Assembly: GCF_014212135.1 (NCBI RefSeq)
Contig: NZ_JACJVQ010000019.1
Location: forward strand, 542,111 to 606,110
Direction: 5' to 3'
Length of the DNA: 64,000 nt
DNA from: Cohnella thailandensis
Lineage (GTDB): Bacteria; Bacillota; Bacilli; Paenibacillales; Paenibacillaceae
The notes beneath the pieces are model-generated. The model ran no database searches. It was given only the letters and a program-made list of their open reading frames with translations, and was not told the origin of the DNA. Made by a program: the position numbers and the translations under genes. Below, piece after piece: positions 50,415 through 59,356 of this stretch (its first letter is position 1; every line of letters begins with the position of its first letter).

Positions 50415-51194
50415 TTGAGAACATCCACGCGAAGAAACGTTTTGAGTAAATGGCTCAAGACTAAGGCGATTTTAAAAGATCCCGCCGTTCGGGGGCTGGT
50501 GCCGGAAACGCGCAGAATGAATGAAAAATCGCTGCGCGAAATGCTTGACCGTTATAAAATGGTCTATATCAAACCCGAAACGGGCACATACGGCAACGGT
50601 GTCATGCGCGTGGAACAAGGCAACGGCTTCTATTCCTATCAGGCGGACGAACGAAAGCGAGTGTTTACATCGTTCCGATCCATGTATCGGTCTATCGTGC
50701 GCGACAAACGCAAACGTCCTTATTTGGTTCAGAAAGGAATTCATCTTCTGAAATACAAGGGCCGCCGGTTCGATATCCGCGTCATGGTTCAACGCGATTC
50801 TAAGCGCGCTTGGGAGATGACCGCTATGATCGGAAGGGTCGCTCACCCGAAGAAGATCGTGACGAACTACCATAGCGGCGGCAAACCGACGGATGTTCGG
50901 AAATTGCTGAGGCCGTTTGCTTCCGCAGAGAAGCTGTCCCGAATCGAGAAGGCCCTCTCCAATGCCGGCTATGATGCCGCCAAAGCTCTCAGCCGCACCT
51001 ATCCCGGTCTCAACATGATCGGCGCGGACATCGGCTTGGATACTCGACTTCGCCCATGGATCATCGAGTTGAACACGAATCCCGATCCTTATATCTTCCG
51101 TCACTTAGCTGACAAGAGCATATCGCGTAAAGTGCTAAGATACGCCAGAGCCTTGAAACGAATACCTCCGGCCCATAACAAGCCGGTACCATGA
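50415..51194 (+). CDS. YheC/YheD-family ATP-grasp protein
   Basis: 259 aa of the YheC/YheD spore coat-associated family. ATP-grasp parts are YIKPETGTYGNGVMRVE, LVQKGIHLLKYKGRRFDIRVMVQRD and MIGADIGLDTRLRPWIIELNTNPDPY (metal-binding D/E/N). Homologues are spore coat or sporulation proteins without a known reaction. TTG 50415 with AGGAGG 11 nt upstream fits the family start (MR...SKWLKTKAIL); a GTG at 50403 is too close to the site. Confidence 0.9.
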   Translation: MRTSTRRNVLSKWLKTKAILKDPAVRGLVPETRRMNEKSLREMLDRYKMVYIKPETGTYGNGVMRVEQGNGFYSYQADERKRVFTSFRSMYRSIVRDKRKRPYLVQKGIHLLKYKGRRFDIRVMVQRDSKRAWEMTAMIGRVAHPKKIVTNYHSGGKPTDVRKLLRPFASAEKLSRIEKALSNAGYDAAKALSRTYPGLNMIGADIGLDTRLRPWIIELNTNPDPYIFRHLADKSISRKVLRYARALKRIPPAHNKPVP

Positions 51195-51213
51195 AACGTA
51201 GAACGAAGTTATA

Positions 51214-51258
51214 AAAATACGACATCCGCCGAAAAATCCGGTCCGGATGTCGTATTTT
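51214..51258. terminator. Bidirectional terminator
   Basis: 15-bp perfect stem AAAATACGACATCCG / CGGATGTCGTATTTT between the convergent YheC/YheD-like and cation transporter genes. Confidence 0.9.
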
Positions 51259-51278
51259 CGTTCATACGTTAACATGAG

Positions 51279-52154
51279 TTATTTCGAGGGTTCATAATGA
51301 ACATGGACTTCGATGACTTCCGATGATTTCTTCAATTCGGTTTCGACGTTGGTAGCGATATCATGCGCTTCTCTGAATTTTAAGTCTCTCTTTATCGAGA
51401 GGACGACGTCAATGACGGCGTTGCTGCCGTAAGACCTTGCTCGCAATTCCTTGACGGCTTCGACCCCTTCCACCTGCTGTACCTTCTCCCTGAATTCTTG
51501 AATCGTTTTCTCATCGAATCCGTCGGACAAGTGATGGGAGGCTTCGCGGAAAATATCCCAGGCCGTTTTGCAGATGATTAGCCCTATTAACACGGCGGTA
51601 ACGGGATCCAGCCAAGGCAGGTTGAACTGAGAACCGACGATTCCGACCACCGTTCCGATGCTTACTAACGCATCCGAGATGTTGTCTTTGGCCGCGGCCA
51701 TGACGGCTTGGCTCTTTGTACGGTTCGCAAGGCTTTTGTTGTAACGGTACGCGAAGTACATAACGACTGCACAGAACAGCCCCGTCCATATGGAGATCAG
51801 GTCAGGCGATTGCTCGCTTCCGCGAAATACGGTCGTAACCGCATTGATAAGAACCTCTAACCCGACAGCCATCATGATAAAAGAAGCGATCAATGAAGCG
51901 ATCGTTTCCGATTTCCAATGCCCGTACGGATGGTCCTTATCTGCCGGTTTCTGCGCTAATTTTAATCCGATGAGAACGGCGATCGAAGCGACGATATCGG
52001 TGGCATTGTTCAAGCCGTCCGCCCTTAAGGCCTCCGAACCGGATAGATTCCCTATTATTAACTTCAGTGCCGATAGGAAAATGTAGGCTAAGATGCTTAC
52101 GATGGCGCCTCGTTCGCCTAATTTTAAATTATCGTACCGCTGCTGCTGCTCCAT
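51279..52154 (-). CDS. Cation diffusion facilitator (CDF) transporter
   Basis: 291 aa with six membrane helices. Metal site residues of the CDF family: LRADGLNNATDIVAS (site of D and N/H), DHPYGHWKSE and AAKDNISDALVS (DxxxD with N replacing H). N and D at these positions resemble Mn2+/Fe2+ transporting MntE-like members more than Zn2+ CDFs. The cytoplasmic C-terminal domain ends in EVIEVHVHYEPS. ATG 52154 is preferred over the upstream GTG/ATG. Confidence 0.95.
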   Translation of the reverse strand: MEQQQRYDNLKLGERGAIVSILAYIFLSALKLIIGNLSGSEALRADGLNNATDIVASIAVLIGLKLAQKPADKDHPYGHWKSETIASLIASFIMMAVGLEVLINAVTTVFRGSEQSPDLISIWTGLFCAVVMYFAYRYNKSLANRTKSQAVMAAAKDNISDALVSIGTVVGIVGSQFNLPWLDPVTAVLIGLIICKTAWDIFREASHHLSDGFDEKTIQEFREKVQQVEGVEAVKELRARSYGSNAVIDVVLSIKRDLKFREAHDIATNVETELKKSSEVIEVHVHYEPSK

Positions 52155-52352
52155 TCTCCCGGTAACTCCCTTCCGATTGTATCGCGTACTCCATGATATC
52201 AACCGGAATTCGTGTGGGTCTAGAGAAACGTTTTTTCACTGGAATCAAAAAATAGCTTGTGCCAAACAAGTTTGCCTCCTACCAACAAAGGTCTCAGGAA
52301 TAGAGAACCAATAACCCCTTGGTTAGAGATTATAGGCTCTCTTCCATTCCAC

Positions 52353-53633
52353 CTATTCCTTAGCCACCGTCGGTGGAACGAACCATTCCTTGTACTTCTC
52401 GTAGTCCGCTCTCTTGCATTCCAACTTCAAACGGGTGCCGTCCTCCTCGTATTCGGTCGACCGGACGTGAGAGTTGGCGTTGAAGTAGGATACGAGCCGG
52501 CCTTCCGAGAATGGGATCACGACTTCGCCCTGCACGTAATCCTGAAAGATCCTCTCTCGCGCGAGCGCGATCAATTGCTCCACACCCGCGTCCTCCCGAG
52601 CGGAGAGAAAGACTTTGTCCCCCTCCGCTTGCGGGTAGGCATGATCGGTCAGATCGGCTTTGTTATAGGCGTAGATCATCGGGATCCGGTCGGCCCCGAG
52701 CTCCCGGAGGGTGGAGTTCGTCACTTCGATATGCCTCTCGTATTCCGGATCGGACACGTCGACGACCTGGATAAGAAGATCGGCTTCGGTCACTTCCTCC
52801 AGCGTCGAGCGGAACGCCTTGACGAGATAATGCGGCAGCTGGCTGACGAAGCCGACCGTGTCCGTGAGCAGGAACGACTTGTTATCCGGCAGCTCGATCG
52901 AGCGGACCGACGTCTCCAGCGTGGCGAACAGCATGTCTTGGGCCAGCACCTGTTTGCCGGATTCGGGCACGAAACGGCGAAGCACCGCGTTCATGATGCT
53001 GGACTTGCCCGCGTTGGTATACCCGACGAGACAGACGACGGGTACGCCGGTTTTGCGCCGCTGCTTGCGCTGCACTTGGCGCTGGGCGACGAGCTTCTCG
53101 AGCTCGTGCTGAAGCGCGGCAATCCGGTCCTCGATGCGCCGGCGGTCGAGCTCCAGCTTCGTCTCGCCCGCTCCCCTGTTCTTCAGGCCGGAGCCGCCGC
53201 CTTGCCGCCCTAGCGACTCGCGCAACCCGACGAGACGGGGCAGCATATACTGCAGCTTCGCGACCTCCACCTGCAATTGGGCTTCCCGGGTACGGGCCCG
53301 TTCCGCGAAGATGTCGAGGATCAGGATCGTCCGGTCGATCACCCTCTTCTGCAAGGCGCTCTCCAGATTTCGAATCTGAGAAGGAGACAGCTCGTCGTTG
53401 AAAATCAGGGTCGAGACGTCGGCTCCTAGCGCGAGCGCGGACAGCTCGTCGATTTTCCCCGTGCCGATGTAGTGCGAGCCGTTGATCCTCTCCGCATTCT
53501 GGGTCAGCTGCCCAACGACCTCGATGCCGCAGGCCTCCGCCAGATTGCCCAGCTCTTCCATCGAATAAGCGAAGCCGGGACGGTCGTTCAAATTTACGCC
53601 GACGATAACGGCGCGGTTGTTCGGTTGTTCCAT
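52353..53633 (-). CDS. hflX: Ribosome-dissociating GTPase HflX
   Basis: 426 aa. N-terminal HflX domain (1-190, ending in the helical ELDRRRIEDRI region with GGGSGLKNRGAGETKLE) then a GTPase domain with G1 GYTNAGKSS (204-212), DTVGF (G3) and NKAD (G4). HflX splits ribosomes stalled by stress or antibiotics. The gene has a long leader with a promoter at 53920-53948, an upstream peptide ORF and a terminator just before the start codon. Confidence 0.97.
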   Translation of the reverse strand: MEQPNNRAVIVGVNLNDRPGFAYSMEELGNLAEACGIEVVGQLTQNAERINGSHYIGTGKIDELSALALGADVSTLIFNDELSPSQIRNLESALQKRVIDRTILILDIFAERARTREAQLQVEVAKLQYMLPRLVGLRESLGRQGGGSGLKNRGAGETKLELDRRRIEDRIAALQHELEKLVAQRQVQRKQRRKTGVPVVCLVGYTNAGKSSIMNAVLRRFVPESGKQVLAQDMLFATLETSVRSIELPDNKSFLLTDTVGFVSQLPHYLVKAFRSTLEEVTEADLLIQVVDVSDPEYERHIEVTNSTLRELGADRIPMIYAYNKADLTDHAYPQAEGDKVFLSAREDAGVEQLIALARERIFQDYVQGEVVIPFSEGRLVSYFNANSHVRSTEYEEDGTRLKLECKRADYEKYKEWFVPPTVAKE

Positions 53634-53670
53634 ATAGGGTCCTCCCCTTCATAAGTCGGAATTCAGGTAC

Positions 53671-53702
53671 AAAAAAACACACGGGCGCCATGGCCTGTGC
53701 GT
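53671..53702 (-). terminator. hflX leader terminator (attenuator candidate)
   Basis: Stem ACGCACAGGC / GCCCGTGTGT (one mismatch, one G-T) and seven T residues, ending 37 bp before the hflX start codon. Its left arm can pair instead with GCCTGTGTG in an upstream loop (53820-53829), which would disrupt the terminator. Confidence 0.75.
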
Positions 53703-53752
53703 TCTGTGTACGGGAAAAAGGACTCCGGAACGGCGGCAAGAGCTCCCCTCCA

Positions 53753-53794
53753 TCAGGGGGATCCCTTCCGCTCTTCCGCATGTATAAGTCGCAT
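53753..53794 (-). CDS. 13-residue leader peptide ORF in the hflX leader
   Basis: MRLIHAEERKGSP, start codon in the loop of a 7-bp stem ATAAGTC / GACTTAT (53784-53807). AGGA lies 12 nt upstream. The stop codon falls in the hairpin CCCCT / AGGGG. Ribosome stalling here could influence the downstream terminator. Confidence 0.5.
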   Translation of the reverse strand: MRLIHAEERKGSP

Positions 53795-53919
53795 GAGACA
53801 GACTTATCCTGAGTCCTCTGCACACAGGCAGAACCTTGGCGCTAACGATTAGCCGCGCAAAGAGCGAACTCGGATAAAATCAATCACACGCAACCCTCCG
53901 TTCCAATCAAAGTAAAGCC

Positions 53920-53948
53920 ATTCTAACACGGACTTAGCGGGATGGCAA
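53920..53948 (-). promoter_or_regulatory. hflX promoter
   Basis: Leftward -35 TTGCCA (53943-53948), 17-bp spacer, -10 TAGAAT (53920-53925). The transcript start would be near 53913, giving a leader of about 280 nt. Confidence 0.75.
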
Positions 53949-53996
53949 TAATTCTTCCTTGAATAGGCTTTATTCGCGATTGCGCGCCGAAGTCGG

Positions 53997-55583
53997 TTAA
54001 CCCGAACTAGTCAACTCCAGCTTCTTCGCTTTTTCCTTGATATAATCTGCCGTTCTCAGCGCGAGCGACATCACCGTGTTCGTCGGATTGCCGGCGCCGG
54101 ATGTAACGAATATGCTCGCATCGCAAATAAACAAGTTAGGAATGTCATGGGTTTGTCCGTAAGAGTTGACGACCGAAGCTTCGGCGTCGTCTCCCATCCG
54201 GCATCCGCCCATCATATGAGCGGTATCCGGAATCACGAATTCGACCTTCCCGCCTGCCGCTTCCAGTATGGAGCTCATCTTGCCCACCGCATGATCGATC
54301 AGCTTCGTATCGTTATCTCCGTAACTGAACGTCACTTTTGCGCGCGGCAGTCCGTGCGAATCAAGCTCGTCCGTTAACGTAACCCGATTGTCCTCATGAG
54401 GGAGCACTTCGCCCACCATCGTGACTCTTCCGTAGTAGTTATAATTCAGGAGGGTCTCCCTAAGCCGTTCGCCCCACACGGGTCCGCCCTGCGATTTCGA
54501 GATTCCTTGGGCGAATCCGACCGGTCTGGCTCCGTGCGCATGCAGCGTATATCCGCGGACAAAGTTGTTATTCGGGTCGCTGCGGTAAAAATCCTGGGTA
54601 GTGGCTAAGACGGGCGTGCCCTTATACAATCGGATCTCGTCGTTGAATTTGGCATACACGTCTTGGCTGCTATGAACCATAATACCCTTCCCGACCCATC
54701 CGCTGGAATTCGCAAGCCCGTTCGGAAACTGGGCGTTCGCGGAATTCAGCAGCAGCCGCGGCGTTTCGACGACGTATGCGGACAGAATGACAACCTTCGC
54801 TTTTTGCTCGTACGTCGAGCCTTCATGCACGAAGGAGACTCCCCGTACCCTTCCGTCTTTACCCATGAGCACCTGCGTGACCATGCAATCGGCCAGAACC
54901 TCGGCTCCCGCTTTGATGGCTTTCGGAATATGAACGATCAAGGTGCTGAATTTAGCGTCCGGCATGCAACCTTGGTTGCAGAAACCTCGATTGATGCAAG
55001 GAGGCCGCCCCTCGAACGGTGCCGAAAGAATCGCCAGCGGGGCAACGGAAGACCGGATGCCGAGCTTGTCGCACCCGTTCATAAAGAGATAGGCATTGGG
55101 GCTAAGCGGCTCCCTCTCCGGGTAAGGATAAGGACCATGGTAATTCCCCCAAGGAAAATGCTTAGGTCCGGAAACGGCTATCTCCTTCTCGATTCTGGAA
55201 TAATACGGCTCCAGATCCTCGTAGCCGATCGGCCAATCCTCCGCTACGCCGTCTATCGTCCTGGCTTTGAAGTCGGCGTCCTGAAACCGCAAGAACACGG
55301 CCGTAAAATGGACCGTTCCCCCGCCAATGCCTCGTCCGGAATTGTTGTGTCCCATCGTTAATGGGTCCTTGCCGTCTACGATCCGGGTGTCCTGCCATCC
55401 TAAATCGTTCATCGAGAGCTCGTCGCTGGCGAAATCCTTCTGCGGGTCGCGGAACGGACCGGCCTCCAGAACGACGACGCTCATGCCGGCTTCGCTCAAT
55501 TCCTTCGCCAGCACGCCTCCCGCGGCTCCGGCTCCTACGATGACGACATCGACTTCTTCGTTTGCATATTTCCGTTGCATCAT
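53997..55583 (-). CDS. GMC oxidoreductase (gluconate 2-dehydrogenase alpha-like)
   Basis: 528-aa FAD flavoprotein. Dinucleotide motif VGAGAAGGVLAKELS (16-30) and the GMC features GRGIGGGTVHFTA, a cysteine-rich CINRGFCNQGCMPDAK, and the C-terminal HMMGGCRMGDDAEASV and TNTVMSLALRTA. Normally forms a membrane sugar-acid or polyol dehydrogenase with a small subunit and a cytochrome c. The small subunit precedes it, but no cytochrome gene is adjacent. Start ATG overlaps the previous stop. Confidence 0.93.
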   Translation of the reverse strand: MMQRKYANEEVDVVIVGAGAAGGVLAKELSEAGMSVVVLEAGPFRDPQKDFASDELSMNDLGWQDTRIVDGKDPLTMGHNNSGRGIGGGTVHFTAVFLRFQDADFKARTIDGVAEDWPIGYEDLEPYYSRIEKEIAVSGPKHFPWGNYHGPYPYPEREPLSPNAYLFMNGCDKLGIRSSVAPLAILSAPFEGRPPCINRGFCNQGCMPDAKFSTLIVHIPKAIKAGAEVLADCMVTQVLMGKDGRVRGVSFVHEGSTYEQKAKVVILSAYVVETPRLLLNSANAQFPNGLANSSGWVGKGIMVHSSQDVYAKFNDEIRLYKGTPVLATTQDFYRSDPNNNFVRGYTLHAHGARPVGFAQGISKSQGGPVWGERLRETLLNYNYYGRVTMVGEVLPHEDNRVTLTDELDSHGLPRAKVTFSYGDNDTKLIDHAVGKMSSILEAAGGKVEFVIPDTAHMMGGCRMGDDAEASVVNSYGQTHDIPNLFICDASIFVTSGAGNPTNTVMSLALRTADYIKEKAKKLELTSSG

Positions 55584-56176
55584 GGTTCGCGCTTCGCCTC
55601 CCATGGGTCTACTTGTCCGAGCTCCGTTCGTACATACCCTCGCGGATAGGCTGGGCCGGCATACCCGATTTCGGACCAAACCTTAGGGTGCGAGCAATAC
55701 GCTTCTACGGTCAGGCTCATCAGCTTTTGGAACAGCGGCTCTTGCGGAATTCGGCTCCATATCGGATGCGGTTCGGCTTTCGATTCGCTGATGTCCTTGA
55801 GATACTGCGTTTGCCGTACGTTGTCCAGCTCCAGGAAGGAGGCGGAATATCGTTCCCGGGTCCCCTGATCGATTGCCTTCAGCCCTTCCCTGATCAGTTC
55901 GGGCGCCTGAGGAACGCCTGTTTTTCTCTGGCCTTCGCCAGGCGATTTATGTAAAGTCTGATCGATATGACCGAGCACGAAATTCATCACTTCCGGCGTT
56001 TGATCGCTTACCAGGATCGAACAGATCCGATTAAGCATCCCCGCTTCTGCGTGGGTGAGAAATTGGAAGTTTCCTTGCGGTTTCAACCGGGAGGCGACGA
56101 TAGATTGGGTATGGTCATCCCATTCGTCTTGCTCCTTCATCACGTCGAAGGAAGGATAATGGCCGAAATTCGTCAT
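55580..56176 (-). CDS. Gluconate 2-dehydrogenase subunit 3 family protein
   Basis: 198-aa small subunit with the family pattern FLTHAEAGMLNRICSILVSDQ... and a region QYLKDIS. No Tat signal is seen at the N-terminus, unlike many homologues. It precedes and overlaps the GMC gene, so the two likely form a complex. Electron acceptor unknown. Confidence 0.9.
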   Translation of the reverse strand: MTNFGHYPSFDVMKEQDEWDDHTQSIVASRLKPQGNFQFLTHAEAGMLNRICSILVSDQTPEVMNFVLGHIDQTLHKSPGEGQRKTGVPQAPELIREGLKAIDQGTRERYSASFLELDNVRQTQYLKDISESKAEPHPIWSRIPQEPLFQKLMSLTVEAYCSHPKVWSEIGYAGPAYPRGYVRTELGQVDPWEAKREP

Positions 56177-56180
56177 ACGT

Positions 56181-56579
56181 TCACCGCGCTTTCCAGTAGA
56201 TGGAGATCAAACCGAGTACGCTCATGGCGGAGAACAATAAGGGGAGCGTGATCGGCGGTCCGATGAGAAAGTTGCGCAGCGCCCAGCCGCCGACCCGAAC
56301 CCCGACTCCCCGGAAATGAAAGTAAAAACCGATCAATCCGGCAACGACTCCGAACCACATGAGCACCGTAAACGAAGTATGCAGCCAAGACGCGTTGTAC
56401 CAGGTCAATACGATTCCGACGATAAAGAATATGGGAGAGGAAATGACCGGAACCCACATCGCTTTATTGTGAAAGCTTTGCCGGTAATGAAACATCGTCA
56501 CCTGAACGCCGATGACGAGAAACGCCACGCTGACGAACAAAATCAGAATTCGATCTATGGACCACATATTCCAATACAT
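56181..56579 (-). CDS. Four-helix membrane protein in the GMC operon
   Basis: 132 aa with four predicted helices (about 8-28, 43-63, 68-88 and 108-128). No family recognised. First gene of the leftward operon, 4 bp before the subunit 3 gene. It could anchor the dehydrogenase or pass electrons to quinone, although no haem ligand pattern is obvious beyond scattered His (H30, H37, H68). Confidence 0.78.
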   Translation of the reverse strand: MYWNMWSIDRILILFVSVAFLVIGVQVTMFHYRQSFHNKAMWVPVISSPIFFIVGIVLTWYNASWLHTSFTVLMWFGVVAGLIGFYFHFRGVGVRVGGWALRNFLIGPPITLPLLFSAMSVLGLISIYWKAR

Positions 56580-56725
56580 GTTGCCGCCTCTTTTCCGAAT
56601 GCCCTAAAGTCTGAAATGATTATTCCCCGGCGGCAACAATCTATTCCATATCCGGAAATACTGCTCATAATTAAAATACAAGATTGGCATACTGCTGGGT
56701 AAAGATTCAAAAGGAGTGCCGGTGG

Positions 56726-58408
56726 ATGCCAAATTTACGGACAATGAAAGAACCGGATTCGATCGAAGCATTGCCGCCGCAGGGGTCTTATTCTGGTACT
56801 GGCACTGGTACTGTTGCTGAGGTTATTTTAAAGCAGCTCAAGCTTTGGGGAGTTAAGCGAATTTACGGAGTCGTGGGCGATGCCATTTTCGGATTGATGG
56901 ATGCCTTGGCCAAGCAGAGCGACATTGCCTTTATCGCCGTCAAGCATGAGTCCGCAGCCGCCATGATGGCTTCTGCCGAAGCCAAATTAACGGGCAATCT
57001 CGGCGTCTGCGTTGCGCAGATGGGACCTGGGCTGGCCAATCTAGTCAATGGCCTCGGAGACGCCTATTTAGACAAAGCTCCGGTGCTGGCCATAACCGGA
57101 CAAGCTCCTTTAAACAAAATCGGTACCTTTTACAAGCAATATATCAATCAACAGGAACTGATCGCCCCCATCTCCTCCTATAGTCAATTAGTCGTTCATC
57201 CGGATGCGGTAGTCGACTCGTTGACGCAAGCGATGCTGGTGTCCATATCCAACCGAACCGTAACTCACTTATCGGTTCCCAAGGATCTGTTTCATCTTCC
57301 CTCTTCTATTCAGCCGCGTGAACCTTATAGAGCGGTACTCCCCTCGTCCGTTACGGAACCGCTTCAGCAGGCGCTTCCGTTCATGCAATCCGCCAAGCAG
57401 CCGATGCTCTTGATTGGCCGCGGAGCCCGATCCGGCCGCGAAGAAATCCAGTCGTTGGCGGAGGCTTGGGGAAGCGGCATGGCGATGAGCTATGGCGCCG
57501 TCGGTATCATTCCGGATGCCCATCCGCTTATGTTGAGCGGTCTCGGCGAGGGAGGCAACCCGTATCTCGCTGAATTGTTCAAGCAGGCGGATCTCGTCTT
57601 GGCCATAGAAACGACATGGTGGCCCGAAGGCGCCGTTCCTGATAATCCCCGCGTCATTCAAATCGCCGAGAAATCGGCAGACCTTGGGGCTGCCATTCCG
57701 GCAGACATCGGGATCGCCGGCGATATCCCAACCGTTGTTCGTCATTTGACCGACGGCTTGAGCAATCACCGGACCAATCCGGCATGGATAACCCGGATCC
57801 GGCAATGCAAACAAACCTGGTCGGTTCAAAATGAAAGGGAGCGCAATCAACCCGGCTCCCCGCTTGCTCCTTCGTGCTTGATTCGGATACTGGAACAAAC
57901 GCTTGCCGAAGATGCGATCGTGGCCCTGGACGAAGGAGACTCCACCCTTTGGTTCCTAAGAAACTTCCGACCTCGAGGCCAGCATGTCTTGCTCTCCGAC
58001 CGGTGGCGAACGATGGGCTTCGGTCTGCCCGCCGCCATGGCGGCGAAGCTTTGCTCGCCGAACCAACAAGTCGTCTGCATAACCGGAGACGGCGGACTTG
58101 GAATGGTGCTGGCCGACTTGGTTACGGCCGCCCGATATCGGCTGCCGATCACGGTTATCGTGTTTAACAACGGTACGCTTCAAATGGAGCGGGACAAGAT
58201 GACGATGGAGGGGCTTAGGCCGGAAGGAACGAATCTGTCCAATCCGGACTTTGCCAAAGTCGCGGAGGCTTGCGGTTGGAAATCCTATCGAATCGAAACG
58301 GCCGAACAAATGGAGCAGGCACTGGCGCAGTCGAAAACAAGTCCCATACCGGTATTGTTGGAAGTGCTTACCGCCCGGATACCGCATCCGGATTTTTCAT
58401 CACCATAA
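56726..58408 (+). CDS. Thiamine diphosphate enzyme (pyruvate oxidase/acetolactate synthase-like)
   Basis: 560 aa in three domains: PYR (about 30-190, catalytic Glu E75 in AVKHESAAAMM), central domain (200-330) and PP domain with the ThDP motif GDGG (454-457) through VFNN. Resembles YdaP-like pyruvate oxidases. N-terminal 30 residues include a short Ser-Gly-Thr repeat. ATG 56726 follows AAAGGAG. First gene of a rightward operon with an SDR and an enolase-superfamily enzyme. Precise substrate uncertain. Confidence 0.92.
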   Translation: MPNLRTMKEPDSIEALPPQGSYSGTGTGTVAEVILKQLKLWGVKRIYGVVGDAIFGLMDALAKQSDIAFIAVKHESAAAMMASAEAKLTGNLGVCVAQMGPGLANLVNGLGDAYLDKAPVLAITGQAPLNKIGTFYKQYINQQELIAPISSYSQLVVHPDAVVDSLTQAMLVSISNRTVTHLSVPKDLFHLPSSIQPREPYRAVLPSSVTEPLQQALPFMQSAKQPMLLIGRGARSGREEIQSLAEAWGSGMAMSYGAVGIIPDAHPLMLSGLGEGGNPYLAELFKQADLVLAIETTWWPEGAVPDNPRVIQIAEKSADLGAAIPADIGIAGDIPTVVRHLTDGLSNHRTNPAWITRIRQCKQTWSVQNERERNQPGSPLAPSCLIRILEQTLAEDAIVALDEGDSTLWFLRNFRPRGQHVLLSDRWRTMGFGLPAAMAAKLCSPNQQVVCITGDGGLGMVLADLVTAARYRLPITVIVFNNGTLQMERDKMTMEGLRPEGTNLSNPDFAKVAEACGWKSYRIETAEQMEQALAQSKTSPIPVLLEVLTARIPHPDFSSP

Positions 58409-58432
58409 AATTTGGATAAGGAGATCAAACCG

Positions 58433-59329
58433 ATGTCAACGCCAACAACGCAAACGCCGAACCAAACGCAGCCCCAACTGCAGCCTGCTCCCCCTTATCC
58501 GGCCCAACATCAGGATCGGCAGCCGGGAATCGAATCGCTCATGAACCCGAAACCCGTATTCGACAACCCCAACTATAGAGGAAGCGGGAAATTGAAGGAT
58601 AAAGTCGCTATCGTTACCGGCGGAGACAGCGGCCAAGGGCGGGCGATCGCCATTGCGTTCGCCAAAGAAGGCGCAGACATCGTCATCGTGTACCTGAACG
58701 AACATTCCGATGCGAACGAAACCAAAACCATGATCGAACAGAGAGGCCGCCGCTGCCTTTCCATTGCCGGAGATATCGGCAACGAATCCTTTTGCAAGCA
58801 AGTGATCGAACAAACCGTCCGCGAGTACGGCACGCTGGACATCTTGGTCAATAACGCCGCGGAACAGCACGTGCAGAACAGTCTGGAGAAGATTACGTCC
58901 GAACAGATGGAACAAACCTTTCGAACCAATTTTTACTCCATCTTCTATTTGACCAAAGCCGCCTTGCCGCATTTGAAACCGGGCAGCGCTATCATCAATG
59001 CGGCTTCCCTGACGGCATATGAAGGCAATGAGCTCTTGATGGATTATTCCGCCACCAAAGGGGCTATCGTCGCGTTTACCCGTTCCTTATCCAAGTCGCT
59101 GCTCAATAAAGGGATCCGAGTGAACGGCGTCGTGCCGGGCACGATCTGGACTCCGCTCATCCCCGCTTCTTTCCCGTCGGATCAAGTAGCCCAATGGGGG
59201 GCGCAGACGCCCATGAAGCGGGCGGGCCAACCGTTTGAAGTCGCGCCCGCCTATGTTTATCTGGCATCCGAGGATTCTTCCTACGTATCGGGACAGCTCA
59301 TCCATGTCACCGGCGGAGTCTTCGGTTGA
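58433..59329 (+). CDS. SDR family oxidoreductase, general-stress type (YhdF/YdaD-like)
   Basis: 298 aa. An N-terminal Gln/Pro-rich extension (about 1-45) ends in the characteristic MNPKPVFDNPNYRGSGKLKD. An SDR domain follows with TGGDSGQGRAIA, NNAAEQH, Ser in NAASLTAYEGN and YSATKGA. This extended type is common among sigma-B-controlled stress SDRs in Bacillus. In the usual motif TGGDSGIG the I is replaced by Q. ATG 58433 behind AAGGAG. Confidence 0.93.
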   Translation: MSTPTTQTPNQTQPQLQPAPPYPAQHQDRQPGIESLMNPKPVFDNPNYRGSGKLKDKVAIVTGGDSGQGRAIAIAFAKEGADIVIVYLNEHSDANETKTMIEQRGRRCLSIAGDIGNESFCKQVIEQTVREYGTLDILVNNAAEQHVQNSLEKITSEQMEQTFRTNFYSIFYLTKAALPHLKPGSAIINAASLTAYEGNELLMDYSATKGAIVAFTRSLSKSLLNKGIRVNGVVPGTIWTPLIPASFPSDQVAQWGAQTPMKRAGQPFEVAPAYVYLASEDSSYVSGQLIHVTGGVFG

Positions 59330-59356
59330 AGTTTTACGGAGAAGGAGGTCTCTCTT

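Noticed and set aside
52882..53823. 313-codon open frame overlapping hflX in another frame
   Set aside because: Arg/Gly/Ala-rich shadow of a GC-rich gene; its start lies in the hflX leader.
56788..56815. Short tandem repeat in the TPP enzyme gene
   Set aside because: Simple Ser-Gly-Thr coding repeat of a few units; not a mobile or CRISPR feature.
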